Below, piece by piece: positions 61,833-62,591 of a DNA stretch of 64,000 nucleotides (positions are counted from its first letter, which is position 1; every line of letters begins with the position of its first letter). The notes beneath the pieces were generated by a model, which did no database searches, had not been told where the DNA came from, and saw only the letters and a program-made list of their open reading frames with translations. The position numbers and the translations under genes are program-made. The stretch is from Megascapheus bottae. Lineage: Eukaryota > Chordata > Mammalia > Rodentia > Geomyidae. The stretch covers positions 957,001-1,021,000 of the forward strand of contig JANJXV010000188.1 in NCBI GenBank assembly GCA_024803745.1, given 5' to 3'.

Positions 61833-62591
61833 CAGAGGCAAAGAGAGAGGGAGAAGAGAGAAAAACAGGCATGTAAGCTGAGGTAGAAAGTAAGCAAGAA
61901 CACTACAGCAAAATACTTAGAATTATATAATCTGAGGAATAGGAATATGCGTATTCATTATGCTTGTCTCTCTACATTCTTATGTTTGCAAATGTTCACA
62001 ATACAATTCAAATAATGCAATTACATAGGGACTACAATTCTAGTTGGTAATGTGGGTTCCTGCTTGCATTTGCACTCAGCACCTGGCACGTGTTTGGCCA
62101 GCATTCTCCCACTTCAGGTATATGCCCAGCTCTGTTTTGCTTCAATGCTTTTTTTAGATAAAGTACCTCCTACATTTTCCTGAGCTGGCATCAGTCTGAA
62201 ACCCATTTCTATGTCTCCCACCCAATGAGGGCTGTAGATGAGAAGCACCCGGCCCATCTTGCTGGTTGAGAATGAGGTCCTGTTTATTTTGCCTAAGCTG
62301 GTTGGAATCACAACCATCCTGATCTTCCCACCTGGGAATCTGGAATTATACATGAGGACCAGAGTTCTTTTCATTACATTAATGAAAAATAAAGTCTTAA
62401 TATTTCTCAATTGGAAATTTTGAGACAGCAACACTTCAGAAGAAACAGTACCAATACCAAATGAGTATTTGTGAGTGTATTTTTACACTGGAACAAAGGT
62501 TTCTTGAACTCATTTCTGCTCTTTTCTAGGACGAACAGGCACAATGATATCTATTCTACTTCTTGCCACTGGCACGTTTTTAACCGCAAAG
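1..62591 (+). CDS. Tpte: TPTE-like voltage-sensing phosphatase gene, multi-exon, partial at both ends
   Basis: The family (TPTE, TPTE2/TPIP, Ci-VSP) joins a four-helix voltage-sensor domain to a PTEN-like phosphoinositide phosphatase and a C2 domain in one membrane protein. Seen here: 17 intact cassette exons between 1 and 39385, then exons 40677-40727, 42586-42747, 44741-44860, 48137-48236, 48350-48413, 52251-52302, 53415-53496, 53597-53685 and 62530-62591. All have AG acceptors and GT donors. Codon phases match at every joint except 48413/52251, where one exon is missing or decayed. The reading runs through S1-S4, the linker with KRRY and DGFDLDLTY, then [11 protein letters not shown] and the P-loop HCKGGKGRTGT. 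The first exons (start codon) and the rest of the phosphatase and C2 domains lie outside the window. TPTE versus TPTE2 cannot be settled from this part; the intact loop is more like TPTE2 or mouse Tpte than human TPTE. The one frame problem leaves open a recently decayed gene. Confidence 0.85.
24..780 (+). other. A-to-B intron, duplicated
   Basis: A non-coding spacer repeated after exons A3 (16087-16853) and A4 (23249-24063), with a truncated copy after A2. No gene was seen. It is about 760 bp here versus 767 and 815 bp in the other copies. Confidence 0.6.
781..831 (+). CDS. Tpte: Cassette exon B1
   Basis: A 51-nt, phase-2/phase-2 exon reading [16 protein letters not shown] plus a split Arg. 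The acceptor is a pyrimidine-rich 'aatcctctag'. The donor is 'ag|gtcaga', which is weak at +3 but identical in all three B copies. It is homologous to B2 and B3 and is the most divergent of them. Confidence 0.55.
832..2163 (+). other. B-to-C intron, duplicated
   Basis: Paralogous to 16905-18130, 24115-25255 and, from about 1360 on, 28585-29287. No gene was recognised. It carries an 83-bp L1 tail insertion at 1394-1476 that the other copies lack. Confidence 0.55.
1394..1476 (-). mobile_element. Very short L1 3'-end insertion
   Basis: An 83-bp piece of the L1 3' end in minus orientation (same sequence as 59751-59830) flanked by a perfect 14-bp target-site duplication, TATAGACAGCATTT, at 1380-1393 and 1477-1490. 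The paralogous sites near 24607 and 28600 are empty, so it postdates the duplications. Confidence 0.75.
2164..2220 (+). CDS. Tpte: Cassette exon C1
   Basis: A 57-nt, phase-2/phase-2 exon with acceptor 'atgtccacag' and donor gtgagt, reading [18 protein letters not shown] plus a split codon ending 'tg'. It resembles family A (EDxxLTxVxV...W), suggesting that A and C share an ancestor. Joined to D1 the split codon becomes tgc (Cys). Confidence 0.65.
2221..4478 (+). other. C1-to-D1 intron, first part
   Basis: The first ~600 bp are paralogous to sequence after C2, C3 and C5. The rest (about 2,900-4,400) is unique in the window up to ~4,380, where it aligns with about 31,000 before D2. No gene was recognised. 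Confidence 0.45.
4479..4828 (-). repeat. LTR, left copy (3' LTR of the minus-strand element)
   Basis: Starts TGGGGTCC and ends CCCCGCA on the plus strand. It is colinear with 5663-6028 but lacks an internal stretch of about 30 bp that is present at roughly 5755-5785 in the other copy. The two LTRs have diverged clearly, so the insertion is old. Confidence 0.75.
5663..6028 (-). repeat. LTR, right copy (5' LTR of the minus-strand element)
   Basis: Starts TGGGGTCT and ends CCCCACA on the plus strand. It sits next to the PBS-like sequence, which fixes the orientation of the element. The open stretches crossing it are chance and not genes. Confidence 0.75.
6029..7086 (+). other. Intron before D1, duplicated
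   Basis: Paralogous to 31080-32179 before D2, for example the shared 'agaggctantgag' and 'tgactggattgatatgg'-type blocks. No coding capacity was recognised. Confidence 0.5.
7087..7140 (+). CDS. Tpte: Cassette exon D1
   Basis: A 54-nt, phase-2/phase-2 exon with acceptor 'gttcctatag' and donor 'ag|gtaagc', reading [17 protein letters not shown] plus a split Arg. Its paralog is D2 at 32180. If D1 is skipped, C1 would join A2 as tg|a, a stop codon. Confidence 0.6.
7141..9434 (+). other. D1-to-E0 intron, duplicated block
   Basis: 7690-8150 is paralogous to 12400-12680, 19330-19640 and 26290-26600. 8080-9420 is paralogous to 26930-28580. A tRNA-SINE-like fragment may lie at 7556-7640. Reading frames here, including the 121-codon one at 8352, are not conserved in the paralog and look like chance. 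Confidence 0.5.
9437..9488 (+). pseudogene. Degenerate cassette exon E0
   Basis: The 3' 47 nt align with family E (reading [15 protein letters not shown]) and the donor gtaggg is plausible. The acceptor region has lost its pyrimidine tract ('gccccaaaatgaag'), and the 5' end is 2 nt short, giving 52 nt rather than 54, so the phase would not fit. Probably not used. Confidence 0.5.
9884..9953 (+). repeat. CT-rich microsatellite of unit E0
   Basis: An impure CT/TGTCT run about 450 bp after exon E0. Matching tracts follow E1, E2 and E3 at the same distance, so all four derive from one ancestral tract. Confidence 0.7.
9960..11527 (+). other. E-to-A intron, duplicated
   Basis: Paralogous along its length to 14445-16032 and 21607-23194. 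The first ~600 bp also match 39975-40580. No conserved frame was found across the copies, so it is treated as intron. Confidence 0.6.
11528..11581 (+). CDS. Tpte: Cassette exon A2
   Basis: A 54-nt, phase-2/phase-2 exon with acceptor 'ttattgtttag' and donor 'tg|gtaagt', reading [17 protein letters not shown] plus a split codon. It begins with base a, so an upstream cassette ending in 'tg' (A1, C1) spliced directly to it gives TGA. In genomic order it follows D1 (ag|a, Arg). Confidence 0.65.
11582..12704 (+). other. Post-A2 intron with an internal deletion joint
   Basis: Up to about 12,230 it matches the A-downstream intron. From about 12,240 it matches sequence found downstream of C2 (19,165 on). 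The B and C cassettes expected between them are gone. 12,290-12,680 is also present at 19,215-19,640. Confidence 0.65.
12705..12920 (+). mobile_element. tRNA-derived SINE, geomyoid type
   Basis: Contains 'aatcctagctactg'-like and 'agctcagggaca' blocks and ends 'gttcaagccccttgaa'. The same insertion is at 19650-19865 in the next unit, so it predates that duplication. Confidence 0.65.
13010..13135 (+). mobile_element. Partial tRNA-derived SINE
   Basis: The second-monomer part ('ggctcaagtggtagagta') of a diverged SINE, shared with 20120-20245 and, in fuller form, 37105-37350. Confidence 0.5.
13170..13560 (+). mobile_element. L1 ORF2 endonuclease-region fragment
   Basis: A diverged L1 piece: 'atggcacccaaaag', 'aatgcacccaattt' and 'cagaatattccacac' are typical of the ORF2 endonuclease segment, but no frame is open. 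The same fragment occurs at 20260-20690 and 37370-37775, upstream of E1, E2 and E3 respectively. Confidence 0.5.
13895..13948 (+). CDS. Tpte: Cassette exon E1
   Basis: A 54-nt, phase-2/phase-2 exon with acceptor 'catcctatag' and donor 'gg|gtaaag', reading [17 protein letters not shown] plus a split Gly. The peptide is identical to E2. It separates A2 from A3; skipping it would create a TGA at the joint. Confidence 0.65.
13962..14001. repeat. (TA)n microsatellite
   Basis: A pure TA run just after E1. The E2 copy has only 'atacatata' at this place, so the expansion is specific to this unit. Confidence 0.9.
14331..14441 (+). repeat. CT-rich microsatellite of unit E1
   Basis: Orthologous within the array to the tracts at 9884, 21420 and 39757. 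The reading frame that crosses it is low complexity and not a gene. Confidence 0.8.
14442..16032 (+). other. E1-to-A3 intron, duplicated
   Basis: About 90% similar by eye to 21607-23194 and somewhat less similar to 9960-11527. No gene was seen. Confidence 0.6.
16033..16086 (+). CDS. Tpte: Cassette exon A3
   Basis: A 54-nt, phase-2/phase-2 exon with acceptor 'ttattttttag' and donor 'tg|gtaagt', reading [17 protein letters not shown] plus a split codon. It begins with base a, like A2. Confidence 0.65.
16087..16853 (+). other. A3-to-B2 intron, duplicated
   Basis: Paralogous to 24-780, 11582-12230 and 23249-24063. No gene was seen. Confidence 0.6.
16854..16904 (+). CDS. Tpte: Cassette exon B2
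   Basis: A 51-nt, phase-2/phase-2 exon with acceptor 'ttaattctctag' and donor 'ag|gtcaga', reading [16 protein letters not shown] plus a split Arg. It differs from B3 by one residue (S/P). Confidence 0.6.
16905..18130 (+). other. B2-to-C2 intron, duplicated
   Basis: Paralogous to 24115-25255 and 832-2163. Open stretches at 17113 and 17366-17689 are not conserved in the paralogs and are taken as chance. Confidence 0.55.
18131..18187 (+). CDS. Tpte: Cassette exon C2
   Basis: A 57-nt, phase-2/phase-2 exon with acceptor 'atatccacag' and donor 'gg|gtgagt', reading [18 protein letters not shown] plus a split Gly. Confidence 0.65.
18195..18535 (-). mobile_element. L1 3'-end fragment in the C2 intron
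   Basis: The minus-oriented L1 3' UTR ('tagaggggttacagtt', 'ataccccttctcatg', 'agataaagctcttg'). The same insertion lies after C3 and C4 but not after C1 or C5, so it dates the split of the C copies. Confidence 0.65.
18540..19649 (+). other. C2-downstream intron
   Basis: Paralogous to 2250-2900, 26000-26600 and 30220-30720. From 19165 it also matches 12240-12680. No gene was seen. Confidence 0.5.
19650..19865 (+). mobile_element. tRNA-derived SINE, geomyoid type
   Basis: Duplicate of the SINE at 12705 within the paralogous block. Confidence 0.65.
20120..20245 (+). mobile_element. Partial tRNA-derived SINE
   Basis: Duplicate of 13010-13135. Confidence 0.5.
20260..20690 (+). mobile_element. 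L1 ORF2 endonuclease-region fragment
   Basis: Duplicate of the L1 fragment at 13170, upstream of E2. The minus-strand frames across it are antisense shadows. Confidence 0.5.
21005..21058 (+). CDS. Tpte: Cassette exon E2
   Basis: A 54-nt, phase-2/phase-2 exon with acceptor 'catcctatag' and donor 'gg|gtaagg', reading [17 protein letters not shown] plus a split Gly. It has only a silent change relative to E1. Confidence 0.65.
21420..21606 (+). repeat. CT/CTGT microsatellite of unit E2
   Basis: A TGTC-rich stretch grading into pure (CT)n at about 21548-21606. It is the longest of the four related tracts apart from the E3 one. Reading frames here are simple-sequence artefacts. Confidence 0.85.
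21607..23194 (+). other. E2-to-A4 intron, duplicated
   Basis: Paralogous to 14442-16032 and 9960-11527. No gene was seen. Confidence 0.6.
23195..23248 (+). CDS. Tpte: Cassette exon A4
   Basis: A 54-nt, phase-2/phase-2 exon with acceptor 'tacattttag' and donor 'tg|gtgagt', reading [17 protein letters not shown] plus a split codon. Its first base is g, so unlike A2 and A3 it makes no stop after a cassette ending in 'tg'. Confidence 0.65.
23249..24063 (+). other. A4-to-B3 intron, duplicated
   Basis: Paralogous to 16087-16853. No gene was seen. Confidence 0.6.
24064..24114 (+). CDS. Tpte: Cassette exon B3
   Basis: A 51-nt, phase-2/phase-2 exon reading [16 protein letters not shown] plus a split Arg. 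The acceptor is 'ctctttag' plus c, and the donor is 'ag|gtcaga'. Confidence 0.6.
24115..25255 (+). other. B3-to-C3 intron, duplicated
   Basis: Paralogous to 16905-18130, and in its second half to 28585-29287. No gene was seen. Confidence 0.55.
25256..25312 (+). pseudogene. Dead cassette exon C3 (both splice sites changed)
   Basis: A 57-nt C-family copy still open in frame ([22 protein letters not shown]). The acceptor dinucleotide is AA at 25254-25255 instead of AG, and the donor is GC at 25313-25314 followed by a poor consensus ('gctagc'). The other C copies have 'ccacag' and 'gtgagt'. Probably skipped. Confidence 0.65.
25325..25639 (-). mobile_element. L1 3'-end fragment in the C3 intron (interrupted)
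   Basis: Same L1 insertion as at 18195 and 29350. It is split at 25640 by the composite GC-rich SINE and its paralogous flank resumes at 25984. Confidence 0.6.
25640..25983 (-). mobile_element. Composite retroposon: tRNA-like head plus GC-rich body plus poly(A)
   Basis: Read on the minus strand: a tRNA-related head at about 25972-25890 (box-A-like 'tggcctagcggttaaagtgc', box-B-like 'gggttcaattcc'), then about 230 bp of very GC-rich sequence at about 25880-25652 made of degenerate CGGAGCGAG-like units, then an A12 tail (25651-25640). A second T run (25973-25983) abuts the 5' end. The paralogous L1 fragments at 18195 and 29350 lack it. The minus-strand frame at 25556-25816 has no other support as a gene. 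Confidence 0.6.
26021..26589 (+). other. C3-downstream intron
   Basis: Paralogous to the C2- and C5-downstream blocks and to 7690-8000. No gene was seen. Confidence 0.5.
26590..26820 (+). mobile_element. tRNA-derived SINE, geomyoid type
   Basis: A plus-oriented diverged copy ('ggcaactcagcaggcagagatctgagg', ending 'gttgaagccacgtgaa'), at the same place as the SINEs at 12705 and 19650. Confidence 0.55.
27153..27345 (-). mobile_element. Dimeric tRNA-derived SINE
   Basis: A minus-oriented full-length dimer: 'cctggggcttgaactcaaggcctg', then the ID-like half with 'cagcactctaccagtaggc'. It is absent from the paralogous site near 8330, so it is younger than that duplication. Confidence 0.7.
28423..28456. 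repeat. (TA)n/(TACA)n microsatellite
   Basis: A short alternating TA/TACA run. The paralog near 9200 has only 'tttacatatattcc'. Confidence 0.8.
28585..29287 (+). other. Intron before C4, partial B-to-C spacer
   Basis: Matches 24595-25255 and 1365-2163 from their middle onward; no B cassette precedes it. No gene was seen. Confidence 0.6.
29288..29344 (+). CDS. Tpte: Cassette exon C4
   Basis: A 57-nt, phase-2/phase-2 exon with acceptor 'tgtccacag' and donor 'gc|gtgagt', reading [18 protein letters not shown] plus a split Ala. It lacks the ED start of its relatives. Confidence 0.6.
29350..29660 (-). mobile_element. L1 3'-end fragment in the C4 intron
   Basis: The third copy of the L1 insertion shared with C2 and C3. 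Confidence 0.6.
30137..30193 (+). CDS. Tpte: Cassette exon C5
   Basis: A 57-nt, phase-2/phase-2 exon with acceptor 'atgtccacag' and donor 'tg|gtgagt', reading [18 protein letters not shown] plus a split codon. It lies 849 bp after C4, and its intron lacks the L1 fragment found after C2-C4. Confidence 0.65.
30194..30749 (+). other. C5-downstream intron
   Basis: Paralogous to 2221-2760. No gene was seen. Confidence 0.5.
30750..30965 (-). mobile_element. tRNA-derived SINE
   Basis: Minus orientation, with 'cttcagctcaaggc', 'gtgccacagcacc' and 'gaaccatggtgctcagatctcagcc'. It is absent at the C1 paralog. Confidence 0.65.
30966..32179 (+). other. Intron before D2, duplicated
   Basis: Paralogous to about 4340-4470 plus 6029-7086, without the LTR element. 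The 99-codon frame at 31062 is not open in the paralog. A possible 21-nt phase-2/phase-2 microexon at 31057-31077 is treated separately. Confidence 0.5.
32180..32233 (+). CDS. Tpte: Cassette exon D2
   Basis: A 54-nt, phase-2/phase-2 exon with acceptor 'gttactttag' and donor 'ag|gtaaga', reading [17 protein letters not shown] plus a split Arg. Paralog of D1. Confidence 0.65.
32234..33351 (+). other. D2-to-F intron
   Basis: Begins paralogous to 7141-7400, then from about 32590 matches 8905-9065. The rest is unique, with a short B1-like or SINE fragment (minus) at about 33040-33185. No gene was seen. Confidence 0.45.
33352..33405 (+). CDS. Tpte: Cassette exon F (single copy)
   Basis: A 54-nt, phase-2/phase-2 exon with acceptor 'ttattctttag' and donor 'at|gtaaga', reading [17 protein letters not shown] plus a split Ile codon. 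It is more basic than the other cassettes and has no second copy in the window. Next: E3, joint at|c. Confidence 0.6.
33422..33478. repeat. (TG)n microsatellite
   Basis: A long TG run with a short GC-containing interruption, starting 17 bp after exon F. Confidence 0.95.
33550..34535 (-). pseudogene. Gins4-ps: Processed pseudogene of GINS4 (SLD5)
   Basis: GINS4 is a subunit of the GINS complex of the replicative CMG helicase. The minus strand, from an ATG at 34471, reads [12 protein letters not shown], then after a frame change [18 protein letters not shown]. Further on it shows [24 protein letters not shown] and the terminal [12 protein letters not shown], with the stop at 33832-33834. There are no introns, several internal stops and frameshifts, and about 640 bp in place of a coding length near 670. 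An AATAAA (minus) lies near 33573-33578 and an A run at 33554-33560, as expected of a retrocopy. It sits in a Tpte intron, antisense to the host gene. Confidence 0.88.
34545..35250 (-). pseudogene. Dstn-ps: Processed pseudogene of destrin (DSTN, ADF/cofilin family)
   Basis: Destrin severs and depolymerises actin filaments. The minus strand from an ATG at 35193 reads [26 protein letters not shown], stop, then in shifted frames [55 protein letters not shown] and the C-terminal SEGCPV with a stop at 34727-34729. It is intronless, has frameshifts, an early stop and an internal deletion of roughly 15-20 codons before the KKLQG segment. DSTN rather than CFL1 or CFL2 is favoured by [10 protein letters not shown] and the SEGCPV end. 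It lies directly upstream of, and in the same orientation as, the GINS4 copy. Confidence 0.88.
35251..36049 (+). other. Intron, unique sequence
   Basis: A purine-rich stretch at about 35395-35515 (its antisense frame is low complexity). Otherwise no recognised feature. Confidence 0.4.
36050..36300 (+). mobile_element. tRNA-derived SINE
   Basis: Contains 'gcaatcctagctattcaggaggctgag', 'ctggaagtgcagctatggctc' and a 3' end running into a GA-rich tail. Confidence 0.65.
36305..36460. repeat. GA-rich microsatellite (SINE tail expansion)
   Basis: GAAA/GACA/GGAA repeats directly after the SINE. The minus-strand frames are artefacts. Confidence 0.85.
36465..36690 (+). mobile_element. ID-type/dimeric SINE
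   Basis: An ID-like half ('ggtttgattcctaggtac') followed by a second half ('aagtgctgctatagtgg...gttcaagacccaggac'). Confidence 0.55.
37105..37350 (+). mobile_element. tRNA-derived SINE
   Basis: A diverged copy ('tgtctcatgcctgtaatgg', 'tatggctcaagtggtagagta'). The fuller counterpart of the partial SINEs at 13010 and 20120. Confidence 0.5.
37370..37775 (+). mobile_element. L1 ORF2 endonuclease-region fragment
   Basis: The third copy of the fragment at 13170 and 20260, upstream of E3 and more diverged. It shows that E1, E2 and E3 units share the same old insertion. Confidence 0.5.
37881..39122 (+). mobile_element. L1 insertion with 5' inversion (twin-primed)
   Basis: 37881-38375 is the L1 ORF2 C-terminal region in minus orientation. 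About 38376-39122 is the next L1 segment through the 3' UTR in plus orientation with an A-rich end. The segments meet at the same L1 position, with 'agagctcccc' present in both arms. A 12-bp target duplication, AAGAAATGATTG, flanks the whole at 37869-37880 and 39123-39134. The paralogous sites near 13680 and 20790 are empty. Confidence 0.8.
39332..39385 (+). CDS. Tpte: Cassette exon E3 (last cassette before S1)
   Basis: A 54-nt, phase-2/phase-2 exon with acceptor 'catcctgtag' and donor 'gg|gtatgt', reading [17 protein letters not shown] plus a split Gly. It splices in frame to 40677 (gg|c, Gly), giving NNNEG then NHMQKI. Confidence 0.65.
39757..39973 (+). repeat. CTC/CCT-rich microsatellite of unit E3
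   Basis: (CTC)n followed by CCCTC/CTCT repeats. It is at the same place relative to E3 as the CT tracts of E0-E2. The proline-rich frame across it is an artefact. Confidence 0.85.
39974..40676 (+). other. Intron before the first membrane exon
   Basis: The first ~600 bp match the E-to-A introns (9960, 14442, 21607); the paralogy then stops and no A cassette follows. No gene was seen. Confidence 0.5.
40677..40727 (+). CDS. Tpte: Exon: juxtamembrane segment and start of S1
   Basis: A 51-nt exon, phase 2 in and phase 2 out, reading [16 protein letters not shown] plus a split Arg. The acceptor is 'cattttacag' and the donor gtgggt; a second possible donor, gtaaga, lies 4 bp on but would break the frame. 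It corresponds to the KIV/HSIV-type segment of TPTE that leads into the first transmembrane helix. Confidence 0.7.
41005..41215 (+). mobile_element. tRNA-derived SINE
   Basis: A nearly full-length copy ('gtgctggtggctcacatc', 'agcagctcagggacagc') with a GA-rich tail. This motif set is the main basis for the geomyoid suggestion. Confidence 0.7.
41216..41440. repeat. GA/GGAA-rich microsatellite
   Basis: GAGGGA and GGAA repeats extending the SINE tail. Confidence 0.85.
42586..42747 (+). CDS. Tpte: Exon: S1 and S2 of the voltage sensor
   Basis: A 162-nt exon, phase 2 in and phase 2 out, with acceptor 'ttattttag' and donor gtaagt. It reads [35 protein letters not shown] and [17 protein letters not shown]. 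This gives two hydrophobic helices joined by the PLEYR loop that is characteristic of TPTE, with the conserved Asp residues of S1 and S2. It is the clearest evidence of gene identity together with the P-loop. Confidence 0.92.
42880..43078 (-). mobile_element. Dimeric tRNA-derived SINE
   Basis: Minus orientation: 'cctggtgcttgaactcagggcctg', 'cacttgagccacagcac', then the ID-like half. The frame at 42843 is a by-product. Confidence 0.7.
43330..43515 (+). mobile_element. Dimeric tRNA-derived SINE
   Basis: An ID-like head ('gcctggcaagcatgcag', 'gttcaattcctcag') plus a second half ending 'gaagcaccaggac' and an A-rich tail. Confidence 0.7.
43528..43750 (+). mobile_element. tRNA-derived SINE, geomyoid type
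   Basis: 'gtctcatgcctgtaatcc', 'tagctactcagg', 'agctcagggacagtacc' and 'gttcaagccccatgac'. It is adjacent to and in the same orientation as the preceding SINE. Confidence 0.75.
43751..44740 (+). other. Intron, unique sequence
   Basis: No repeat or gene was recognised. The short frames at 44133-44705 show no family resemblance. Confidence 0.4.
44741..44860 (+). CDS. Tpte: Exon: S3 of the voltage sensor
   Basis: A 120-nt exon, phase 2 in and phase 2 out, reading (G)[30 protein letters not shown], then NGTFFKDIQ plus a split Arg. YFSDFLNI and the Asp in S3 match TPTE. The acceptor used is the AG at 44739-44740; the AG two bases upstream would break the frame. The donor is gtagga. Confidence 0.88.
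45590..47235 (+). pseudogene. Psmc1-ps: Processed pseudogene of PSMC1 (26S proteasome ATPase Rpt2)
   Basis: PSMC1 is an AAA+ ATPase subunit of the 19S proteasome base. From an ATG at 45739 the plus strand reads through SQSRGHGQ with an early stop, then [93 protein letters not shown], and ends near a stop at 47026-47028. It has no introns, many frameshifts and stops, damage around the Walker A segment, and a stop just after the Walker B motif. A 3' UTR with AATAAA near 47220 runs into a GAAA-rich tail. It is a dead retrocopy in sense orientation within a Tpte intron. Confidence 0.93.
47238..47459. repeat. GAAA/GGAA microsatellite (expanded poly(A) tail of the retrocopy)
   Basis: Starts about 15 bp after the PSMC1 polyadenylation signal, where the A tail would be. 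The Lys/Glu-rich and Phe/Ser-rich frames here are simple sequence. Confidence 0.85.
47460..48136 (+). other. Intron, possible other retrocopy remnant
   Basis: 47460-47680 may belong to the retroposed 3' flank or to an unrelated repeat. No gene was recognised. Confidence 0.3.
48137..48236 (+). CDS. Tpte: Exon: S4 voltage sensor and start of linker
   Basis: A 100-nt exon, phase 2 in and phase 0 out, reading (R)[19 protein letters not shown] then [14 protein letters not shown]. The two regularly spaced S4 arginines LLR and LMR are followed by the basic linker KR...IRR that couples voltage sensor and phosphatase. The acceptor at 48135-48136 ('caatttttag') keeps the frame; the more pyrimidine-rich AG at 48154-48155 does not. 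The donor is gtaagt. Confidence 0.88.
48350..48413 (+). CDS. Tpte: Exon: VSD-phosphatase linker
   Basis: A 64-nt exon, phase 0 in and phase 1 out, reading [21 protein letters not shown] plus one base. NKRRY and DGFDLDLTY are hallmarks of the PTEN/VSP N-terminal phosphoinositide-binding motif and phosphatase start. The acceptor is 'gttcctcccag'; the donor gtttgt is weak. Confidence 0.87.
48414..49324 (+). other. Intron with degraded repeats
   Basis: A short imperfect tandem duplication at about 48410-48490 ('actg.ttt.tgaaactt'), SINE remnants (minus) at about 48590-48860 and a CT-rich tract at 48880-48970. No exon encoding the expected RIIAMSF segment was found. Confidence 0.4.
49325..49520 (-). 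mobile_element. Dimeric tRNA-derived SINE
   Basis: Minus orientation: 'cctggggcttgaactcag', 'gctcaaggctagcac' and an ID-like half. Confidence 0.65.
49717..49780. repeat. (TA)n microsatellite
   Basis: About 32 pure TA units following a short SINE 3' end (49678-49716). Confidence 0.95.
49790..50470 (+). mobile_element. Old mammalian L1 3' region
   Basis: A diverged L1 with 'ccacaatgtgatatcac', 'cctgtggagaaagatgg', 'cagtgtgaagattctca', 'atgatcctgggatccaatcatacc' and 'tactgggtattgatg'-like blocks. There is no open frame. It is clearly older than the L1s at 38 and 55-60 kb. Confidence 0.6.
50690..50835 (+). mobile_element. SINE second-monomer copy with (AAC)n tail
   Basis: 'gaagtggtagagctctagcc', 'ctgagctcaatcccaggact' then an AAC-rich tail. 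Confidence 0.6.
50836..52104 (+). other. Intron, unique sequence
   Basis: No repeat, gene or good exon candidate was recognised. Confidence 0.4.
52105..52189 (+). pseudogene. Possible decayed exon for the RIIAMSFPSSGRQSFY segment
   Basis: Lies where a ~65-nt exon is expected in this family, directly upstream of the next conserved exon. One frame reads KIKAVT...FSKVDSMFY followed by a stop and YL, a weak colinear match to the family segment, with an AG at 52103-52104. It contains stop codons in the needed frame. The match is poor enough to be chance. Confidence 0.3.
52251..52302 (+). CDS. Tpte: Exon: phosphatase domain, N-terminal helix
   Basis: A 52-nt exon, phase 0 in and phase 1 out, with acceptor 'atcctttttag' and donor gtatgt, reading [17 protein letters not shown] plus one base. 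It corresponds to the EVVRFLDKKH...YRVYNLC segment of the PTEN-like fold, one to two residues shorter in the loop. Confidence 0.8.
52795..52960 (-). mobile_element. L1 3'-end fragment
   Basis: Minus orientation: 'aatgtatagaggggttacagtt' and 'gataccccttctcatg'. Confidence 0.6.
52961..53414 (+). other. Intron, unique sequence
   Basis: A small direct repeat ('tagaataagcagtctaga'-like, three times at about 53045-53120). No gene was seen. Confidence 0.4.
53415..53496 (+). CDS. Tpte: Exon: phosphatase domain
   Basis: An 82-nt exon, phase 1 in and phase 2 out, with acceptor 'tttctttcag' and donor gtaagt, reading (S)[16 protein letters not shown] and [10 protein letters not shown] plus a split Glu. 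YDP..F..RV and DHNVP are signature PTEN/TPTE motifs. Confidence 0.92.
53597..53685 (+). CDS. Tpte: Exon: phosphatase domain and first part of the catalytic loop
   Basis: An 89-nt exon, phase 2 in and phase 1 out, with acceptor 'gttaaaccag' and donor gtaatg, reading (E)[29 protein letters not shown] plus one base of Gly. It carries the catalytic Cys of the CX5R loop; the loop is completed by 62530-62591. Confidence 0.93.
53686..54884 (+). other. Intron, first part
   Basis: Degraded SINE-like pieces at about 54290-54400 and 54520-54760. The frames at 53923 and 54196 show no family resemblance. Confidence 0.4.
54885..57895 (-). mobile_element. LINE-1, 5'-truncated, ORF2 reverse transcriptase to 3' end
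   Basis: The longest L1 in the window (about 3 kb). Minus-strand translations show the RT core ([27 protein letters not shown]), the C-terminal ORF2 region ([24 protein letters not shown]) and the 3' UTR next to 54890. Frameshifts and stops break ORF2, so it is inactive. The break at about 57895 lies in the 5' part of the RT region. Confidence 0.85.
57915..58992 (+). mobile_element. LINE-1, 5'-truncated 3' end
   Basis: Plus orientation: ORF2 C-terminus ([15 protein letters not shown], the [21 protein letters not shown] segment) through the 3' UTR to 'atgtatggaaaaaag'. It is the same L1 segment, in the opposite direction, as 54885-56000, so the two elements lie head to head. Confidence 0.8.
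58996..60650 (-). mobile_element. LINE-1 RT-region fragment, interrupted
   Basis: A minus-oriented L1 corresponding to 56940-57890 and slightly beyond it, split by the insertion at 59739-60228. The 5' end near 60650 abuts a CA repeat. Confidence 0.75.
59739..60228 (-). mobile_element. LINE-1 inserted into another LINE-1, internally deleted
   Basis: 490 bp of L1 in minus orientation: 3' end (59745-60010) joined directly to an RT-region piece (about 60015-60228, matching 56755-56935). It is flanked by a perfect 14-bp target duplication, CTCTTATTGCTTTT, at 59725-59738 and 60229-60242. Confidence 0.8.
60704..60757. repeat. (CA)n microsatellite
   Basis: A CA run with one GCA interruption near its end. 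Confidence 0.95.
61185..61380 (+). mobile_element. Diverged tRNA-derived SINE
   Basis: 'aggcactggtaacccatgctactcagg' and 'gaagtagagataatatgactg...gttgaagctc', eroded but colinear with the local SINE family. Confidence 0.45.
61783..61832. repeat. (CA)n microsatellite
   Basis: A pure CA run. Confidence 0.95.
62530..62591 (+). CDS. Tpte: Exon: catalytic loop completion and following helix
   Basis: A 62-nt exon, phase 1 in and phase 0 out, with acceptor 'gctcttttctag' and donor gtagga. With the base from 53685 it reads [21 protein letters not shown]. It supplies the invariant Arg of the CX5R loop, completing HCKGGKGRTGT. Confidence 0.92.

Larger units (their letters stand above)
60758..62529 (+). 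other. Intron with old L1-like and SINE-like remnants
   Basis: 60870-61140 resembles a very old L1 3' part in minus orientation. 61185-61380 is a diverged SINE. 61400-61560 looks like an A-ending retrocopy remnant that I could not assign. The rest is unique. Confidence 0.35.
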
